Part shown: piece after piece, positions 46,361-55,862 of the stretch
Layout of the letters: each line of letters begins with the position of its first letter
Position numbering within the stretch: position 1 is the stretch's first letter
DNA from: Arthrobacter sp. B1I2
GTDB taxonomy: Bacteria; Actinomycetota; Actinomycetes; Actinomycetales; Micrococcaceae
Direction of reading: 5' to 3'
DNA length: 64,000 nucleotides
NCBI RefSeq assembly: GCF_030816485.1
Contig: NZ_JAUSYC010000001.1
Coordinates: 3,348,001-3,412,000 of the forward strand
The notes under the pieces: model-generated
Told to the model about the DNA's origin: nothing
Seen by the model: only the letters and a program-made list of their open reading frames with translations
The model's database searches: none
Made by a program: the position numbers and the translations under genes

Positions 46361-46678
46361 GCTGTCGGGCCGGTCCTGTCCACCTCTGGGATTGCAGACT
46401 TACTGTCTACTCCTGACCGCAATCAGCGTTTAGGCATTTGAACGCGGGTAAACGGTTTTCCTGTCCCGTTCCGCCGTAGCCTTGATTCATCAGGGCGGGC
46501 CCGCTGCCACGCTAAGGGGCTGGAACCCAGATTGCTGACACACCTGCAGGAATGCTTCCGCCACTGCTGATCCGCTTGAACGGCAGGGTTATTCGCGTTC
46601 AATGAAAACCGTTGCGCGGACTCTCCAATCTTCTACTCCAAAACAGCATGCCCCAACGGGCCTGAACTAAGGAACACC
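46361..46678. other. Upstream region of the coiled-coil gene
   Basis: About 320 bases with no gene. The last 230 bases should hold the promoter and leader of the coiled-coil gene. AAGGAACACC stands just before its start codon as ribosome site. Confidence 0.4.
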
Positions 46679-48733
46679 ATGAGCAAGGAATCTTCGGCTC
46701 GCGTCGCGACCGGACCCACCGCAAAATCACCAGGGGTGACTGTGCGCGCCACTAGTGCGAAATCCGTCCTTGTCCGCCGCGTTTCAAGCGCTGTCATCAT
46801 ACCGGGATTCCTGACCAGCATGCTGGTTCTCGCGCCGCAGGCGTCGGCCGAGACCGCCCCTGTATCGGGCATCTGCAACGGTGTGACGAACCAGCTCGCG
46901 TACCGCGGGAACGCGCAGCCGAACCTGCTCAAGGCCGCGGCGCGTCAGAACATGGAGCAGATCGCGACGCTGACCGCCGAGCGGGCCGCGCTGGTCACCA
47001 CGCAGAACACCCTGACGACGCAGATCACCGAAGCGGAGAAGGAGATCGCCTCGCTGGACGCGCAGTACGCCACGTTCGTCGGTCAGATCGACACGGTGAC
47101 GATGTCGCTGACCAAGCTCGAGGCCGACAAGGCCACGCTGACCGCCGCGATCGCCGCAGCGAACACCGAGCTGACCACGCTCCAGGGCCAGAACACGGCG
47201 CTGCTGAACCAGATCGCACCGCTACAGACGCAGCTCACCGCCGCGCAGACCGAGCTCGCCGGCCTCAACACGAAGAAGACCCAGGCCCTCGCCGACAAGG
47301 CGACTAAGGAGGCCGACCTGGCCGCCGCGACGACCCGCCTGCAGACCCTGGCCGGCGCTGCGACGGCGGCGCAGACCATGGTCAACAACCAGGTGACCGC
47401 GATCGAGAAGGCCACGCAGGAGCTGGCCGGTCTCGTCGCTCAGGGTGACGCGGCGCAGGCGCTGGTGGACGCGGCGGAGAAGAACCTGGCGGACGCCCGT
47501 GCGGCGCTGCCGGCGCTCGAGGCGACCGCCAAGGCTGCTGACACGAACGCCGCCGCCGCGACCTCCGCCGTGGTCAAGGCAGAGGAAAACCTGCGCTTGG
47601 CCGAGCAGAGCGTTACGACCCTCACCCAGCAGATCGGTACCATCGAGGCCAGGCTCCCTGCGCTGCAGACCGAAATCGCGGGTTTGCAGGGTGACATCAC
47701 CACCAAGAGCGCCGAGATCGCCGCCAAGGAGAAGGAGATCGCCGCCGCGAACGCGACGCCGGTCGCCGACGCCGCCGCGCTCAAGACGCAGCTCGCCGCC
47801 TTGGAGGCCGAGCTCGCTGCAATCAAGGGCAACGCGGACAAGAAGAAGCAGGAGCTGAACGCTTCGATCACCGCCAAGAAGGCGGAGATCGCTGCCGCGG
47901 AGCAGCAGGCGGCGACCAAGACCGCGTTGATCACCGCCCTGAACGGGGACCTGACCAAGCTGCAGGGTCAGCTGGCGACGCTGAACTCCCAGCTGTCGGC
48001 CAAGCAGCAGGAGAGCAGCAACCTCCAGCAGCAGCTCCCGGGCCTGCAAACCAGCCTCGCCGGCGCCAACGGGCAGGTCACCTCCGCCACCGAGACGCTG
48101 GCCGACGCCAAGGCCGCGCAGACCGCCGCGAACACCGCCCTGACCAACGCCAACGCCGCGGTCACGGCCAAGAAGGCCGAGATCGCCGCTCTGGAGGCTG
48201 CCCTGCCCGGGCTGACCGGGGACTTGACCGCCGCCAAGGCGGAGATCACCACCAAGCAGGGTGAACTGAAGGCGCTCGAGGAGGCCCTGCCGGGTCTGCA
48301 GACCACCCTCACGGCCGCCAACACCGCGGTGACCAACGAGACCGCCGAGGTCACCCGGCTCGACGGCGAGGTGGCCAAGCTGGTCACGACGCTGGGCACG
48401 CTGAACACCTCGATCACCGCTGCCGAGAACGCAATCCTGTCCCTGCAGAACCAGCTCACCCCGCTGCAGACCTCGCTGAACACGCTCAATAAGGCGATCA
48501 GCGACAAAGAGGCGGCCCTGACCACCGCCAAGGCCGACCTGAACACTCTCGACGCAAAGATCGTCACCGAGTCCGCAACCCTACGGACCCTGGAAAGCGC
48601 CAAGAAGGTCAACCGCGACGCCGTCGCCGCCCAGAAGCTCGTCGTCGCCGGCCTGCAGGCCCAGTACAAGGCGGTCCTGGACCGCATCGCCGTCATCGAC
48701 GGGACGATCGCGCTCGGCGGGTGCCTCGCCTGA
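46679..48733 (+). CDS. Large secreted coiled-coil protein with one cysteine near each end
   Basis: 684 residues. A long signal-peptide-like start (basic, then VSSAVIIPGFLTSMLVLAP) ends in ASA near residue 57. From about 85 to 665 the protein is almost one continuous Ala/Thr/Leu/Glu/Lys coiled coil with repeating heptad-like blocks (for example LTAAIAAANTELTTLQGQ, KKAEIAALEAALPGL). The mature chain has only two Cys, in GICNGV (66) and GGCLA (682), on either side of the rod. No enzyme domain or anchor is visible. It may be an extracellular spacer or filament; a phage tape-measure role is unlikely because no phage genes are near. A strong terminator follows, so it is a single-gene unit. Confidence 0.85.
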   Translation: MSKESSARVATGPTAKSPGVTVRATSAKSVLVRRVSSAVIIPGFLTSMLVLAPQASAETAPVSGICNGVTNQLAYRGNAQPNLLKAAARQNMEQIATLTAERAALVTTQNTLTTQITEAEKEIASLDAQYATFVGQIDTVTMSLTKLEADKATLTAAIAAANTELTTLQGQNTALLNQIAPLQTQLTAAQTELAGLNTKKTQALADKATKEADLAAATTRLQTLAGAATAAQTMVNNQVTAIEKATQELAGLVAQGDAAQALVDAAEKNLADARAALPALEATAKAADTNAAAATSAVVKAEENLRLAEQSVTTLTQQIGTIEARLPALQTEIAGLQGDITTKSAEIAAKEKEIAAANATPVADAAALKTQLAALEAELAAIKGNADKKKQELNASITAKKAEIAAAEQQAATKTALITALNGDLTKLQGQLATLNSQLSAKQQESSNLQQQLPGLQTSLAGANGQVTSATETLADAKAAQTAANTALTNANAAVTAKKAEIAALEAALPGLTGDLTAAKAEITTKQGELKALEEALPGLQTTLTAANTAVTNETAEVTRLDGEVAKLVTTLGTLNTSITAAENAILSLQNQLTPLQTSLNTLNKAISDKEAALTTAKADLNTLDAKIVTESATLRTLESAKKVNRDAVAAQKLVVAGLQAQYKAVLDRIAVIDGTIALGGCLA

Positions 48734-48751
48734 TTGACCGCAACGCCCAGA

Positions 48752-48783
48752 AGCGCCCCAGGAGCCCACTCTCCTGGGGCGCT
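48752..48783 (+). terminator. Terminator of the coiled-coil gene
   Basis: AGCGCCCCAGGAG and CTCCTGGGGCGCT form a perfect 13-pair stem with a six-base loop, 19 bases after the stop codon. Confidence 0.85.
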
Positions 48784-49378
48784 TCGCTGTCTGCCTGCGA
48801 TGCAGCACGGACCGGGCGCACTAACGCTCCACGAGCTCTTGCAGGACCTGCCCGAGGAACCGCAGCGCCAGCCCTGGCCCCTCCTTGCGGCTAATAGCGC
48901 GTTTGTTCCCCTCGGCGACCTCTCACCGGCCGCAGGGCACGCCGTCCTTGGCTGCCAGGTCCGGCGATCGTGGTGGGTAGCGGTGGCGAAGAAGACGTGG
49001 GGCAGGGCCAGGACCCGGCGTCCCATCCATCGGTCCCCCACGCGCCCATGACTTTCCATGGGCTGCCGGGGGTGTCGAGCCAGTCGTACCCGTTCCCGGT
49101 GCGGTCATCCTAGGGCAGGACAACTGGCATCGCACAGCTGCCGATTGTCAGCTTCACCGAAGGCCGGTTATCGGCGTTTCAAACCGGGCGGGAGCTTGGC
49201 CTAATGCAGGGAGTAGCCGAGTGCATCGGGCTGTAAGTGAGGCTTCTGTTGAGGTGTCGCCTGGGGGCTAGCTTGGGAAAGCAAGAAAGCGTAGCGTCGT
49301 TTGGTGAATCAGTGGAGCTGGCGGCCGCAGGACTAACGGGGGACAGCATGCCCCCGCTCGTTTCTTTAGGAGGTCGCG
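48784..49378. other. Long intergenic stretch before the glycosidase gene
   Basis: About 600 bases without a convincing gene; ORFs here are rich in Trp/Arg/Pro and lack ribosome sites. TTAGGAGGTCG at about 49367-49377 is the ribosome site of the glycosidase gene. Confidence 0.4.
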
Positions 49379-51556
49379 GTGGTCGGATGGAATGCTGATA
49401 CGGCAGCTGGGCCGCTGGGGGCCGGGACGGTCACTTTGGTTGAGGGGTCCTCCTTTTGCATTTCTTTACCTAACGGGGATATTCATGCCGATCGTCCGCA
49501 TGGGCTTTTCGTGCGGGATGCCCGCATCCTCTCAGGCTGGAGCTTTACCTGTAACGGTCAGCCCCTTGAAGCGTTGACGGCGGAAATGAAGGAGCCGTAC
49601 CGGGCGCTGTTTGTCGGTCGGGTTCCCAAATCCGACGGCTACGCTGACAGCCCGCTGATTGTTGAGCGAGTGCGCGAAGTGGGGGCAGGAATCCAGGAAC
49701 AGGTTCTTGTCCGCAACTACTCCACGAAGCCGGTCGAATGCAGGATCGCCCTGAAGGTCGAGGCGGACTTCGCGGACCTTTTCGAGGTTAAGGAGGCAAG
49801 GGTTCAGCGCCGCTGGGACGAAACCCGCGAAGCCGACGGGGGCGCGCTGATAATCCGGGCCCGCTGGCAGGACGTCTTAAGAAGCATGATTGTCCAGGCA
49901 CCGGGTGCAGACATAACGCAGGACGCCGTGATGTTCCGGGTGTCTGTTCCGGCGCACGGGCAATGGAGCACTGTCCTGACGGTGGTGCCCGGCACAGAGG
50001 AGGCCGGTTCGGCGTCTTTTGTCCATCCTGACGGGGAGGGATTGTCCCCGCGGGACCTGAGGCGGCGGGAGTGGGTGGCGAAGATCCCGGTGCTGCAGAT
50101 GGGCAACCGCTCGATCGAACGTATCCTTCGCCGCAGTTATGACGACCTGGGCGCACTTCGGATCGAGGACCCGGACCATCCGGAGCGTGTCGTCGTGGCT
50201 GCAGGCGCCCCGTGGTTCATGACACTGTTCGGCAGGGACTCACTGTGGGCTTCAGTGATGGCTATGCCAGTGGATCCATCCCTGGCCTTGGGCACGCTCC
50301 AGACCTTGGCCGACCGCCAAGGAACCGTAGTGGACCCGGTGTCCGAGGAGGAACCGGGCAAGATCCTCCACGAGGTCCGGCTCGACGTCACCAGCGAGTT
50401 GTCACTGGGTGGCAAGACAAACTACTACGGCAGCATCGACGCCACACCCCTGTTCCTGATGGTGCTCGGAGCAGTCAGCCGGTGGGGATTCGCCGCAGAT
50501 ACCATCGCGGCCCTGCTGCCACACGCGGACCGCGCGCTGGACTGGATCCTTAATTACGGGGACAGGGACGGCGATGGCTTCGTCGAGTACCAGCGCCTCA
50601 ACAACCAGGGACTGGTCAACCAGGGCTGGAAGGATTCATGGGACGGTATCAACTTCGCCGACGGCACGTTGGCCGAGCCGCCGATCGCACTTTGTGAGGT
50701 GCAGGCTTATGTCTACGTCGCCTACCTTTCACGGGCGTGGCTGGCGTACGACGCTGGAGACATCACCTTTGGGAATGAACTTGCCGATCGGGCGGCGCGG
50801 CTGAAGAAGCAGTTCAACGAGCAATTTTGGATCCCTGAGCGCGGGTATTACGCCATCGCCCTCGATGGCAAGAAGCGGCAGGTGGATGCATGTGCCTCCA
50901 ACATGGGGCACTGCCTACTCCAAGGCCTCATTGACGAGGACAAGGCTCCACAGGTAGCTGAACGACTGATGTCGCCGGAAATGTTCAGCGGTTGGGGCGT
51001 ACGCACGCTGGCCAGCGACATGGGCGCCTACAACCCAGCGAGCTACCACAACGGATCGGTCTGGCCCCATGACAACGCGATAGTGGCAGCCGGGCTCCTC
51101 CGCTATGGCTTCGTGGCCGAGGCGCAACGGATCACCACCGGCATTCTGGACGCGGCCGAGTACTCCGACGGCCGACTGCCGGAACTGTTCTGCGGATTCA
51201 GCAGGGACCAGCTCGCCGCCCCCGTCCCCTATCCGACGGCTTGTTCCCCTCAGGCCTGGGCAGCCGCCGCGCCGATCCAGCTTGTAACGAGCCTGATGCG
51301 GTATGACCCAGTTATTTCCGTCGGTGGGGTATGGATGGATCCAGTTCTTCCAACGTCCTATGGAGACCTGCATATCAGCAACGCTCCTTTGGGCAGCGGC
51401 CGCATCGCCATCGACATCACAGACTGCATCCCTACCGTCAAGGGACTGCCGGACGGGATCGCGTTCCACCGGGGGCAACGTCCGTGGATGTCTGAACTGG
51501 TCGAGCAGGCCGACCTCCGCCGGAAGCACATCGCCAAGCCAACCGGCAGCCCGTAG
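49379..51556 (+). CDS. Glycogen-debranching-like glycosidase (amylo-alpha-1,6-glucosidase family)
   Basis: 725 residues from a GTG with an ideal TAGGAGG. The N-terminal debranching-type beta domain (about 15-205) has DRPHGLFVRDARILSGW. A six-hairpin (alpha/alpha)6 glycosidase domain covers about 245-715, with PWFMTLFGRDSLWAS, NQGWKDSWDGINFADG, SYHNGSVWPHDNAI and GRLPELFCGF. The acidic residues in GRDS, KDSWDG and PELF are candidates for catalysis. Related enzymes act on glycogen, trehalose-like or mannosylglycerate substrates, and no signal peptide is seen. It is a single-gene unit. Confidence 0.9.
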   Translation: MVGWNADTAAGPLGAGTVTLVEGSSFCISLPNGDIHADRPHGLFVRDARILSGWSFTCNGQPLEALTAEMKEPYRALFVGRVPKSDGYADSPLIVERVREVGAGIQEQVLVRNYSTKPVECRIALKVEADFADLFEVKEARVQRRWDETREADGGALIIRARWQDVLRSMIVQAPGADITQDAVMFRVSVPAHGQWSTVLTVVPGTEEAGSASFVHPDGEGLSPRDLRRREWVAKIPVLQMGNRSIERILRRSYDDLGALRIEDPDHPERVVVAAGAPWFMTLFGRDSLWASVMAMPVDPSLALGTLQTLADRQGTVVDPVSEEEPGKILHEVRLDVTSELSLGGKTNYYGSIDATPLFLMVLGAVSRWGFAADTIAALLPHADRALDWILNYGDRDGDGFVEYQRLNNQGLVNQGWKDSWDGINFADGTLAEPPIALCEVQAYVYVAYLSRAWLAYDAGDITFGNELADRAARLKKQFNEQFWIPERGYYAIALDGKKRQVDACASNMGHCLLQGLIDEDKAPQVAERLMSPEMFSGWGVRTLASDMGAYNPASYHNGSVWPHDNAIVAAGLLRYGFVAEAQRITTGILDAAEYSDGRLPELFCGFSRDQLAAPVPYPTACSPQAWAAAAPIQLVTSLMRYDPVISVGGVWMDPVLPTSYGDLHISNAPLGSGRIAIDITDCIPTVKGLPDGIAFHRGQRPWMSELVEQADLRRKHIAKPTGSP

Positions 51557-51929
51557 CTGGGGCTTCCAGATCAAAAAGAAAGCCTATAAACCCCTACTCC
51601 TCCCTGTAGATGCGGCAATGTCCCTACAGTCATTTAACCGGGTCTACCCGATGCGATGGCTCTTTGGTGCCCTCTCGCGATGAAGAGCGAATGTGAAATG
51701 TGGGGGTAACCTCTGTTGGTGGACACCTGAAGTGGCGGGATTGTTGGATCTGCGACTCTGCCAGCCCAGGATTTCGCGGGGTCGGCGAAGCTCGCAGTGC
51801 CCTAATCTGCCCTTATCGACACCCTTGTGAGTGTAGCCCTGCAACAGGCCAGTACTCCCTCTATTACCAGCGGCCCCTCACTCCTACACTGGCCTTGAGC
51901 TCGGCTGTTGCAGGATGAAGGAGGAGGCC
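51557..51929. other. Intergenic stretch, nothing recognised
   Basis: About 370 bases between the glycosidase and the DUF2171-like gene. No ORF with a ribosome site; presumably the promoter of the latter. Confidence 0.4.
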
Positions 51930-52310
51930 ATGGCGGTAATCGAGCAGGTGCGGGAAGGAATGAAAGTAGTAGCTTCGAATGGGAAGAAGCTCGGCAAGGT
52001 CGAGGCGCTAAAAATGGGTGACCCGGAGGCAGTTACTGCGGAAGGTCAGACCGACCCCGAAACAGGCGGCCTCGCCAACACCGGAATTGAGGCCTTTGCT
52101 TCGACTTCAAAATTGCCCCACCACGTTGCAGAGAGGTTGCTGCTGACCGGCTATGTGAAAGTCGACAGGTCCGGTCTGTTGGCCGGCCACGCGTACATCG
52201 CGTCGGATCAGTTGGACCGGGTCGAGGGCGACACGCTATGGCTCAAAGAGGGCCAAACCGTGGACAGGCAATTCGAACTTAAGGCTCCTCCACCCATCGT
52301 TTTGGAGTAG
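51930..52310 (+). CDS. DUF2171-like PRC-barrel-type protein
   Basis: 126 residues from the ATG at 51930, with AAGGAGGAGG directly before it; a start at 51915 lacks that site. The N-terminal strand pattern EGMKVVASNGKKLGKVE is that of PRC-barrel/DUF2171 proteins. A second half (LTGYVKVDRSGLLAGHAYIA, DQLDRVEGDTLWL) completes the small barrel. These proteins are often stress-linked in actinobacteria. Biochemical role unknown. Confidence 0.75.
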   Translation: MAVIEQVREGMKVVASNGKKLGKVEALKMGDPEAVTAEGQTDPETGGLANTGIEAFASTSKLPHHVAERLLLTGYVKVDRSGLLAGHAYIASDQLDRVEGDTLWLKEGQTVDRQFELKAPPPIVLE

Positions 52311-52458
52311 GCGACGGCCAAGGTGCTTTTCACCCTAAACGTCGAAGTGCACTTTCTCTACGTCCTTTCGCTAAAGACACCGGGACGAAAACGTGTTCGT
52401 GAGTTCTGGCAGAGCATCTCGTTGTCCGCGACTTAGGTATTTGTTCTTCCTGCACACC

Positions 52459-53025
52459 TCAGGCTCGTACAGGTCCGGCTATGTCGGTATTGACACGGAC
52501 CTGTTCACCCCCACCCTGCAACTCATGGGCCACCCTCTCAACGAGGAGTTCCGGGGGCTGCGTGATGTCGGCGAGGACGTGCGCCTCGTCGGCTTCCAGC
52601 GGCTCCAGGGCGGCGAACTGGGATTCCAGCAGGGTGCGCGGCATGAATTCGTGGGCGCGGGCGTCCATCCTGGCCCCGATTGTTGCGGCGGCACCGGCGA
52701 GGTGGATGAAGACCAGGTCCGGCGCGTAGCTGCGCAGGAGGTCCCGGTATCGGCGCTTTAACGCAGAACAGGCGACGATCGGCGGGACTGTCGCGCCGCC
52801 GTCGATCTTTCCTGCCAGCAACTCCCCCAGCCGGCCGAGCCACGGCTCCCGGTCGGCATCGGTCAGCGGGATTCCTGCGGCCATCTTTTCCTTATTGGCC
52901 GGAGGGTGGAAGTCGTCGCCGTCGTAGAAGGGGACGCCGAGCCGCTGTCCCAGGTGGGCGCCAATGGTTGATTTTCCGCAGCCGGATACTCCCATGACCA
53001 CCAGCGGAGGCAGGTTCGCGCTCAT
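52459..53025 (-). CDS. gntK: Gluconokinase
   Basis: 188 residues. P-loop GVSGCGKST (about 12-20), the family motif YDGDDFHPPANKEKMAAGIPL, DADREPWL and CSALKRRYRDLLR are all present. It phosphorylates D-gluconate to 6-phosphogluconate, which enters the pentose-phosphate or Entner-Doudoroff route. The start overlaps the stop of the upstream dehydrogenase by four bases. It is the last gene of the gluconate/idonate operon and explains the pathway logic of the genes before it. Confidence 0.93.
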   Translation of the reverse strand: MSANLPPLVVMGVSGCGKSTIGAHLGQRLGVPFYDGDDFHPPANKEKMAAGIPLTDADREPWLGRLGELLAGKIDGGATVPPIVACSALKRRYRDLLRSYAPDLVFIHLAGAAATIGARMDARAHEFMPRTLLESQFAALEPLEADEAHVLADITQPPELLVERVAHELQGGGEQVRVNTDIAGPVRA

Positions 53026-54104
53026 TGCGCGGGTCCGGGTTCGCCGAAGCTGAGGAGCACCTTGCCGGAGGTGGTGGAGTCTTTGGCCACTTCGAAGGCG
53101 TGCAGGGCTTCTGCGAGCGGGTATTCGTGGGTGATGACGGGGTCGATGCGCAGGGAGCCGTCCGCGAGGGCGCTGATCACTTCATCGATTTCGTCGTTGA
53201 AGCGGAAGGAGCCTTTGAGGTCAAGTTCGCGCGTGATGGCCAGGGAGATGGGCACCGGCTGCAGGCCTGTGGGCAGCAGCCCGACCATCACCACGGTCCC
53301 GCCGCGCGCCGCGCCCTGGATGGCGGATGCGAGGCCGTGGTGGTTGCCTGAGGATTCGATCACGACGTCGGCCTCCACGGCGGCGATCGCTGCGGCGTCG
53401 GCGGCATTGATCACCTCGTCCGCGCCGACGGCGGTGGCGATGTCCAGCGGTTTGGGGTGCAGGTCGACGGCGGTGATCCGGGCGGCGCCCGCGCGTTTAA
53501 GGACCGCGACGGCCAGGGCGCCGATGGGCCCGGAGCCGATCACCAGGGCGGTCTTCCCACGGACATCGCCGGCCCGGGACACGGCGTGCCAGGCCACCGA
53601 GGCGGGCTCGATCAGGGCAGCGGTACGCAGGTCCATCCCCTCGGGCAGGGCCCGCAGCATCCGTGTGGGCAGGTTCACGTACCGGCTGAACGCACCATCG
53701 GTGTGCGGATAACGGGCCGCGCTGCCCAGATACGTGCACCCCGGGGACAGGTTGGGCCGGTCCGCCGGAAACCTCGCCGCACCCGGACCCGGGGTTGCCG
53801 GGTGGACCGCGACGGCGGTCCCGGCCTGCGGTCCGGACCCGTCGGCGGCGGCACGCACCACTACCCCGGAGATCTCATGGCCCAGGACCAGCGGCGCCTT
53901 CAGGATGGACTCCCCCGCCGCTCCGTGCAGCCAGTAATGCAGGTCCGACCCGCAGATCCCCCCGTACATCACCTCGACCACCGCTTCATCCGGTGCCGGC
54001 CGGGCCAACGGCACCTCATCAACACGAAGGTCCCCTGCGGCATGCGCCACCAGAGCCGGGCCGGACGCCGGGAGTTCCGCCACGCTAAGGGATGTTGCTG
54101 CCAT
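53022..54104 (-). CDS. L-idonate 5-dehydrogenase-like medium-chain dehydrogenase
   Basis: 360 residues of the MDR family. Catalytic zinc-type residues are in GGICGSDLHYW and LVLGHEISG, and the Rossmann motif GSGPIGALAV is near 193. The phrase GSAARYPHTDGAFSRYV is typical of IdnD-like enzymes. The usual structural-zinc loop with four Cys is absent: the segment reads HPATPGPGAARFPADRPNLS with no cysteine. It would oxidise L-idonate to 5-ketogluconate. Overlaps its neighbours on both sides by one to four bases, so it is a central gene of the operon. Confidence 0.82.
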   Translation of the reverse strand: MAATSLSVAELPASGPALVAHAAGDLRVDEVPLARPAPDEAVVEVMYGGICGSDLHYWLHGAAGESILKAPLVLGHEISGVVVRAAADGSGPQAGTAVAVHPATPGPGAARFPADRPNLSPGCTYLGSAARYPHTDGAFSRYVNLPTRMLRALPEGMDLRTAALIEPASVAWHAVSRAGDVRGKTALVIGSGPIGALAVAVLKRAGAARITAVDLHPKPLDIATAVGADEVINAADAAAIAAVEADVVIESSGNHHGLASAIQGAARGGTVVMVGLLPTGLQPVPISLAITRELDLKGSFRFNDEIDEVISALADGSLRIDPVITHEYPLAEALHAFEVAKDSTTSGKVLLSFGEPGPAQ

Positions 54105-54874
54105 CAGACCACCACCGTCATTCCGCCATCAATAAAGATGGTCTGTCCGTTCACGAAGTCCGACCCGTCCGAGGCCAGCCACACCACCGGCCCCGCCAAA
54201 TCCTGCACCGTGCCCCACCGGTGCGCGGGCGTCCTGCCCAGGATCCAGGAATTGAACTCCCCATCATCCACCAGGTTCTGCGTCATCTCCGTATGGATAT
54301 AGCCCGGCGCAACCGCATTGATCTGCAGCCCGGACCCTGCCCACTCCGCCGTCATCGCCCGGGTCAGGTTCCGCAGCCCGCCCTTCGCCGCGACATACGG
54401 TGCAATCGTGGGCCGGGCCAGGTCCGCCTGCACCGAGCAGATGTTGATGATCTTGCCCCGCCCCCGGCCAATCATGTGCCGGGCAGCTTCCCGGCCCACC
54501 AGGAAAGCACTCGTCAGATCCGTGGCGAGCACCCGCTCCCAGTCCGCCACATCCAACTCCAGCATCGGCACCCGGTGCTGGATCCCGGCATTGTTCACCA
54601 GGATCTCCAGCGGACCCACGTTTTCTTCGATCCACTGGATACTCCGGGCGGCGGCGTCGTCATCCGTGACGTCGAAGGCGATGCTGTGCACCCGGCCCGG
54701 CGGAAAGTCCCGTGCCAGCGCACTTGCGGCCGCCTTGAGCCGTTCCGGGTTGACTCCGTTCAGCACCACCGTGGCACCGGCATCGGCCAGCGCCCGCGCC
54801 AGGGAGGAGCCGATGCCCCGGCTGGAGCCGGTCACCAGGGCAACCCTGCCCGACAGATCAAAGAGCGCGCTCAT
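54104..54874 (-). CDS. Gluconate 5-dehydrogenase-like SDR
   Basis: 256 residues. Cofactor motif TGSSRGIG (about 14-21), NNAG, catalytic Ser in INICSVQADL and YVAAK near 161-165. The C-terminal GRTPAHRWGTVQDLAGPVVW and GQTIFIDGGMTVVV are those of IdnO/Gno-type enzymes, which reduce 5-ketogluconate to gluconate. With the dehydrogenase and gluconokinase beside it, the path L-idonate, 5-ketogluconate, gluconate, 6-phosphogluconate is complete. Overlaps the upstream gene by four bases. Confidence 0.85.
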   Translation of the reverse strand: MSALFDLSGRVALVTGSSRGIGSSLARALADAGATVVLNGVNPERLKAAASALARDFPPGRVHSIAFDVTDDDAAARSIQWIEENVGPLEILVNNAGIQHRVPMLELDVADWERVLATDLTSAFLVGREAARHMIGRGRGKIINICSVQADLARPTIAPYVAAKGGLRNLTRAMTAEWAGSGLQINAVAPGYIHTEMTQNLVDDGEFNSWILGRTPAHRWGTVQDLAGPVVWLASDGSDFVNGQTIFIDGGMTVVV

Positions 54875-55812
54875 GCGAACGGCCCCTGCTGGACGAGGTT
54901 GGCCGGGGTTTCACCGGCCGCGAGGGCTTCAAGCTGGCGCTTCAGGAGCTTCAGGATCCGTGGTTCAAAGGCTGACGCGTTGCCGCCCACGTGCGGTGTG
55001 ATGAGCGCGTTCTCCGCTGACCACAGCGGATGGCCGGCAGGCAGCGGTTCGGGATCGACGACGTCGATGGCGCACTGCAGGCGGCCGGACACGACTTCCC
55101 GGGTCAGTGCGTCCGTGTCCACCACGGCGCCGCGGCCCACGTTCACCACCAGCGCGCCGTCCGGCAGGGCGGCCAGGACTTCGTGGCCCACGAGGTGGTG
55201 GGTGTCATCAGTCAAGGGCAGGACGGAGACCAGGATGTCATGACCGGCGGCAAGGGCCGCCAGCTCTTCCGGTCCGTGGACCTGTCCTTCTTCATCGGTG
55301 CGCGCTTTGCTTCCCACTCGGGTGATGGTGACCTCGAAGGGCTCAAGGCGGCGGGCAAGTTCCTTGCCGATCCCGCCGATTCCCAACAACAGAATCTTCC
55401 GGTCGGCCAGCGACTGGCGGCGCTGCGGCTTCCAGCTTTCGGTCTGCTGGTCTTTTACGGCCTGGTCGATCCCACGCAACTTGGCGAGGATGAGGCCGAC
55501 GGCCAACTCGGCAGTGGCAGCGGCGTGGACGCCCGAGGCGGTGGCAACTCCGGCGGCCGGACCTGCGGCCTCGCAGACGCCGTCGTAGCCTGTTGACTGG
55601 GTCTGCACGAACTTTAGGTTGGGTACGTGCGCAAGCGAGCCCAGGACAGCGGAAGCGTCAATGTAGGGCAAGATGACGGCGTCGATCCCGTCCTTGTCCT
55701 CTGCCGGCGCTTCCTTCATGTCCCAGACCACCCCCTGGAGGCTGCCCGGAAGCGGGGACAGGTTGGCCAGGAGCTGGGAATCCGGGAAACTGACGCTGTG
55801 CACGTGCTGCAT
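54871..55812 (-). CDS. D-isomer-specific 2-hydroxyacid dehydrogenase
   Basis: 313 residues. NAD-binding GIGGIGKELARRL (about 153-165), the Arg motif NVGRGAVVDTDAL, the Glu region DVVDPEPLPAGHPL and the catalytic His in ITPHVGGN are present. Such enzymes reduce 2-keto acids such as 2-ketogluconate, hydroxypyruvate or glyoxylate. In this operon a 2-ketoaldonate reductase role is plausible, feeding gluconate; inferred from context. Coupled to the SDR gene downstream by a four-base overlap. Confidence 0.87.
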   Translation of the reverse strand: MQHVHSVSFPDSQLLANLSPLPGSLQGVVWDMKEAPAEDKDGIDAVILPYIDASAVLGSLAHVPNLKFVQTQSTGYDGVCEAAGPAAGVATASGVHAAATAELAVGLILAKLRGIDQAVKDQQTESWKPQRRQSLADRKILLLGIGGIGKELARRLEPFEVTITRVGSKARTDEEGQVHGPEELAALAAGHDILVSVLPLTDDTHHLVGHEVLAALPDGALVVNVGRGAVVDTDALTREVVSGRLQCAIDVVDPEPLPAGHPLWSAENALITPHVGGNASAFEPRILKLLKRQLEALAAGETPANLVQQGPFA

Positions 55813-55862
55813 CGGTGAAGCCTATCGGTTGGTGGTGAAAGGGGTTGGCTGCAAGCCGCTGG

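Noticed and set aside
46679..48733. Tandem-repeat or CRISPR-like array
   Set aside because: The periodicity is at protein level (coiled-coil heptads) and the bases do not repeat exactly; one ORF spans it all. No CRISPR array was seen anywhere in the window.
46679..48733. Phage tape-measure protein
   Set aside because: There are no phage structural genes nearby, and a signal-peptide-like start points to secretion.
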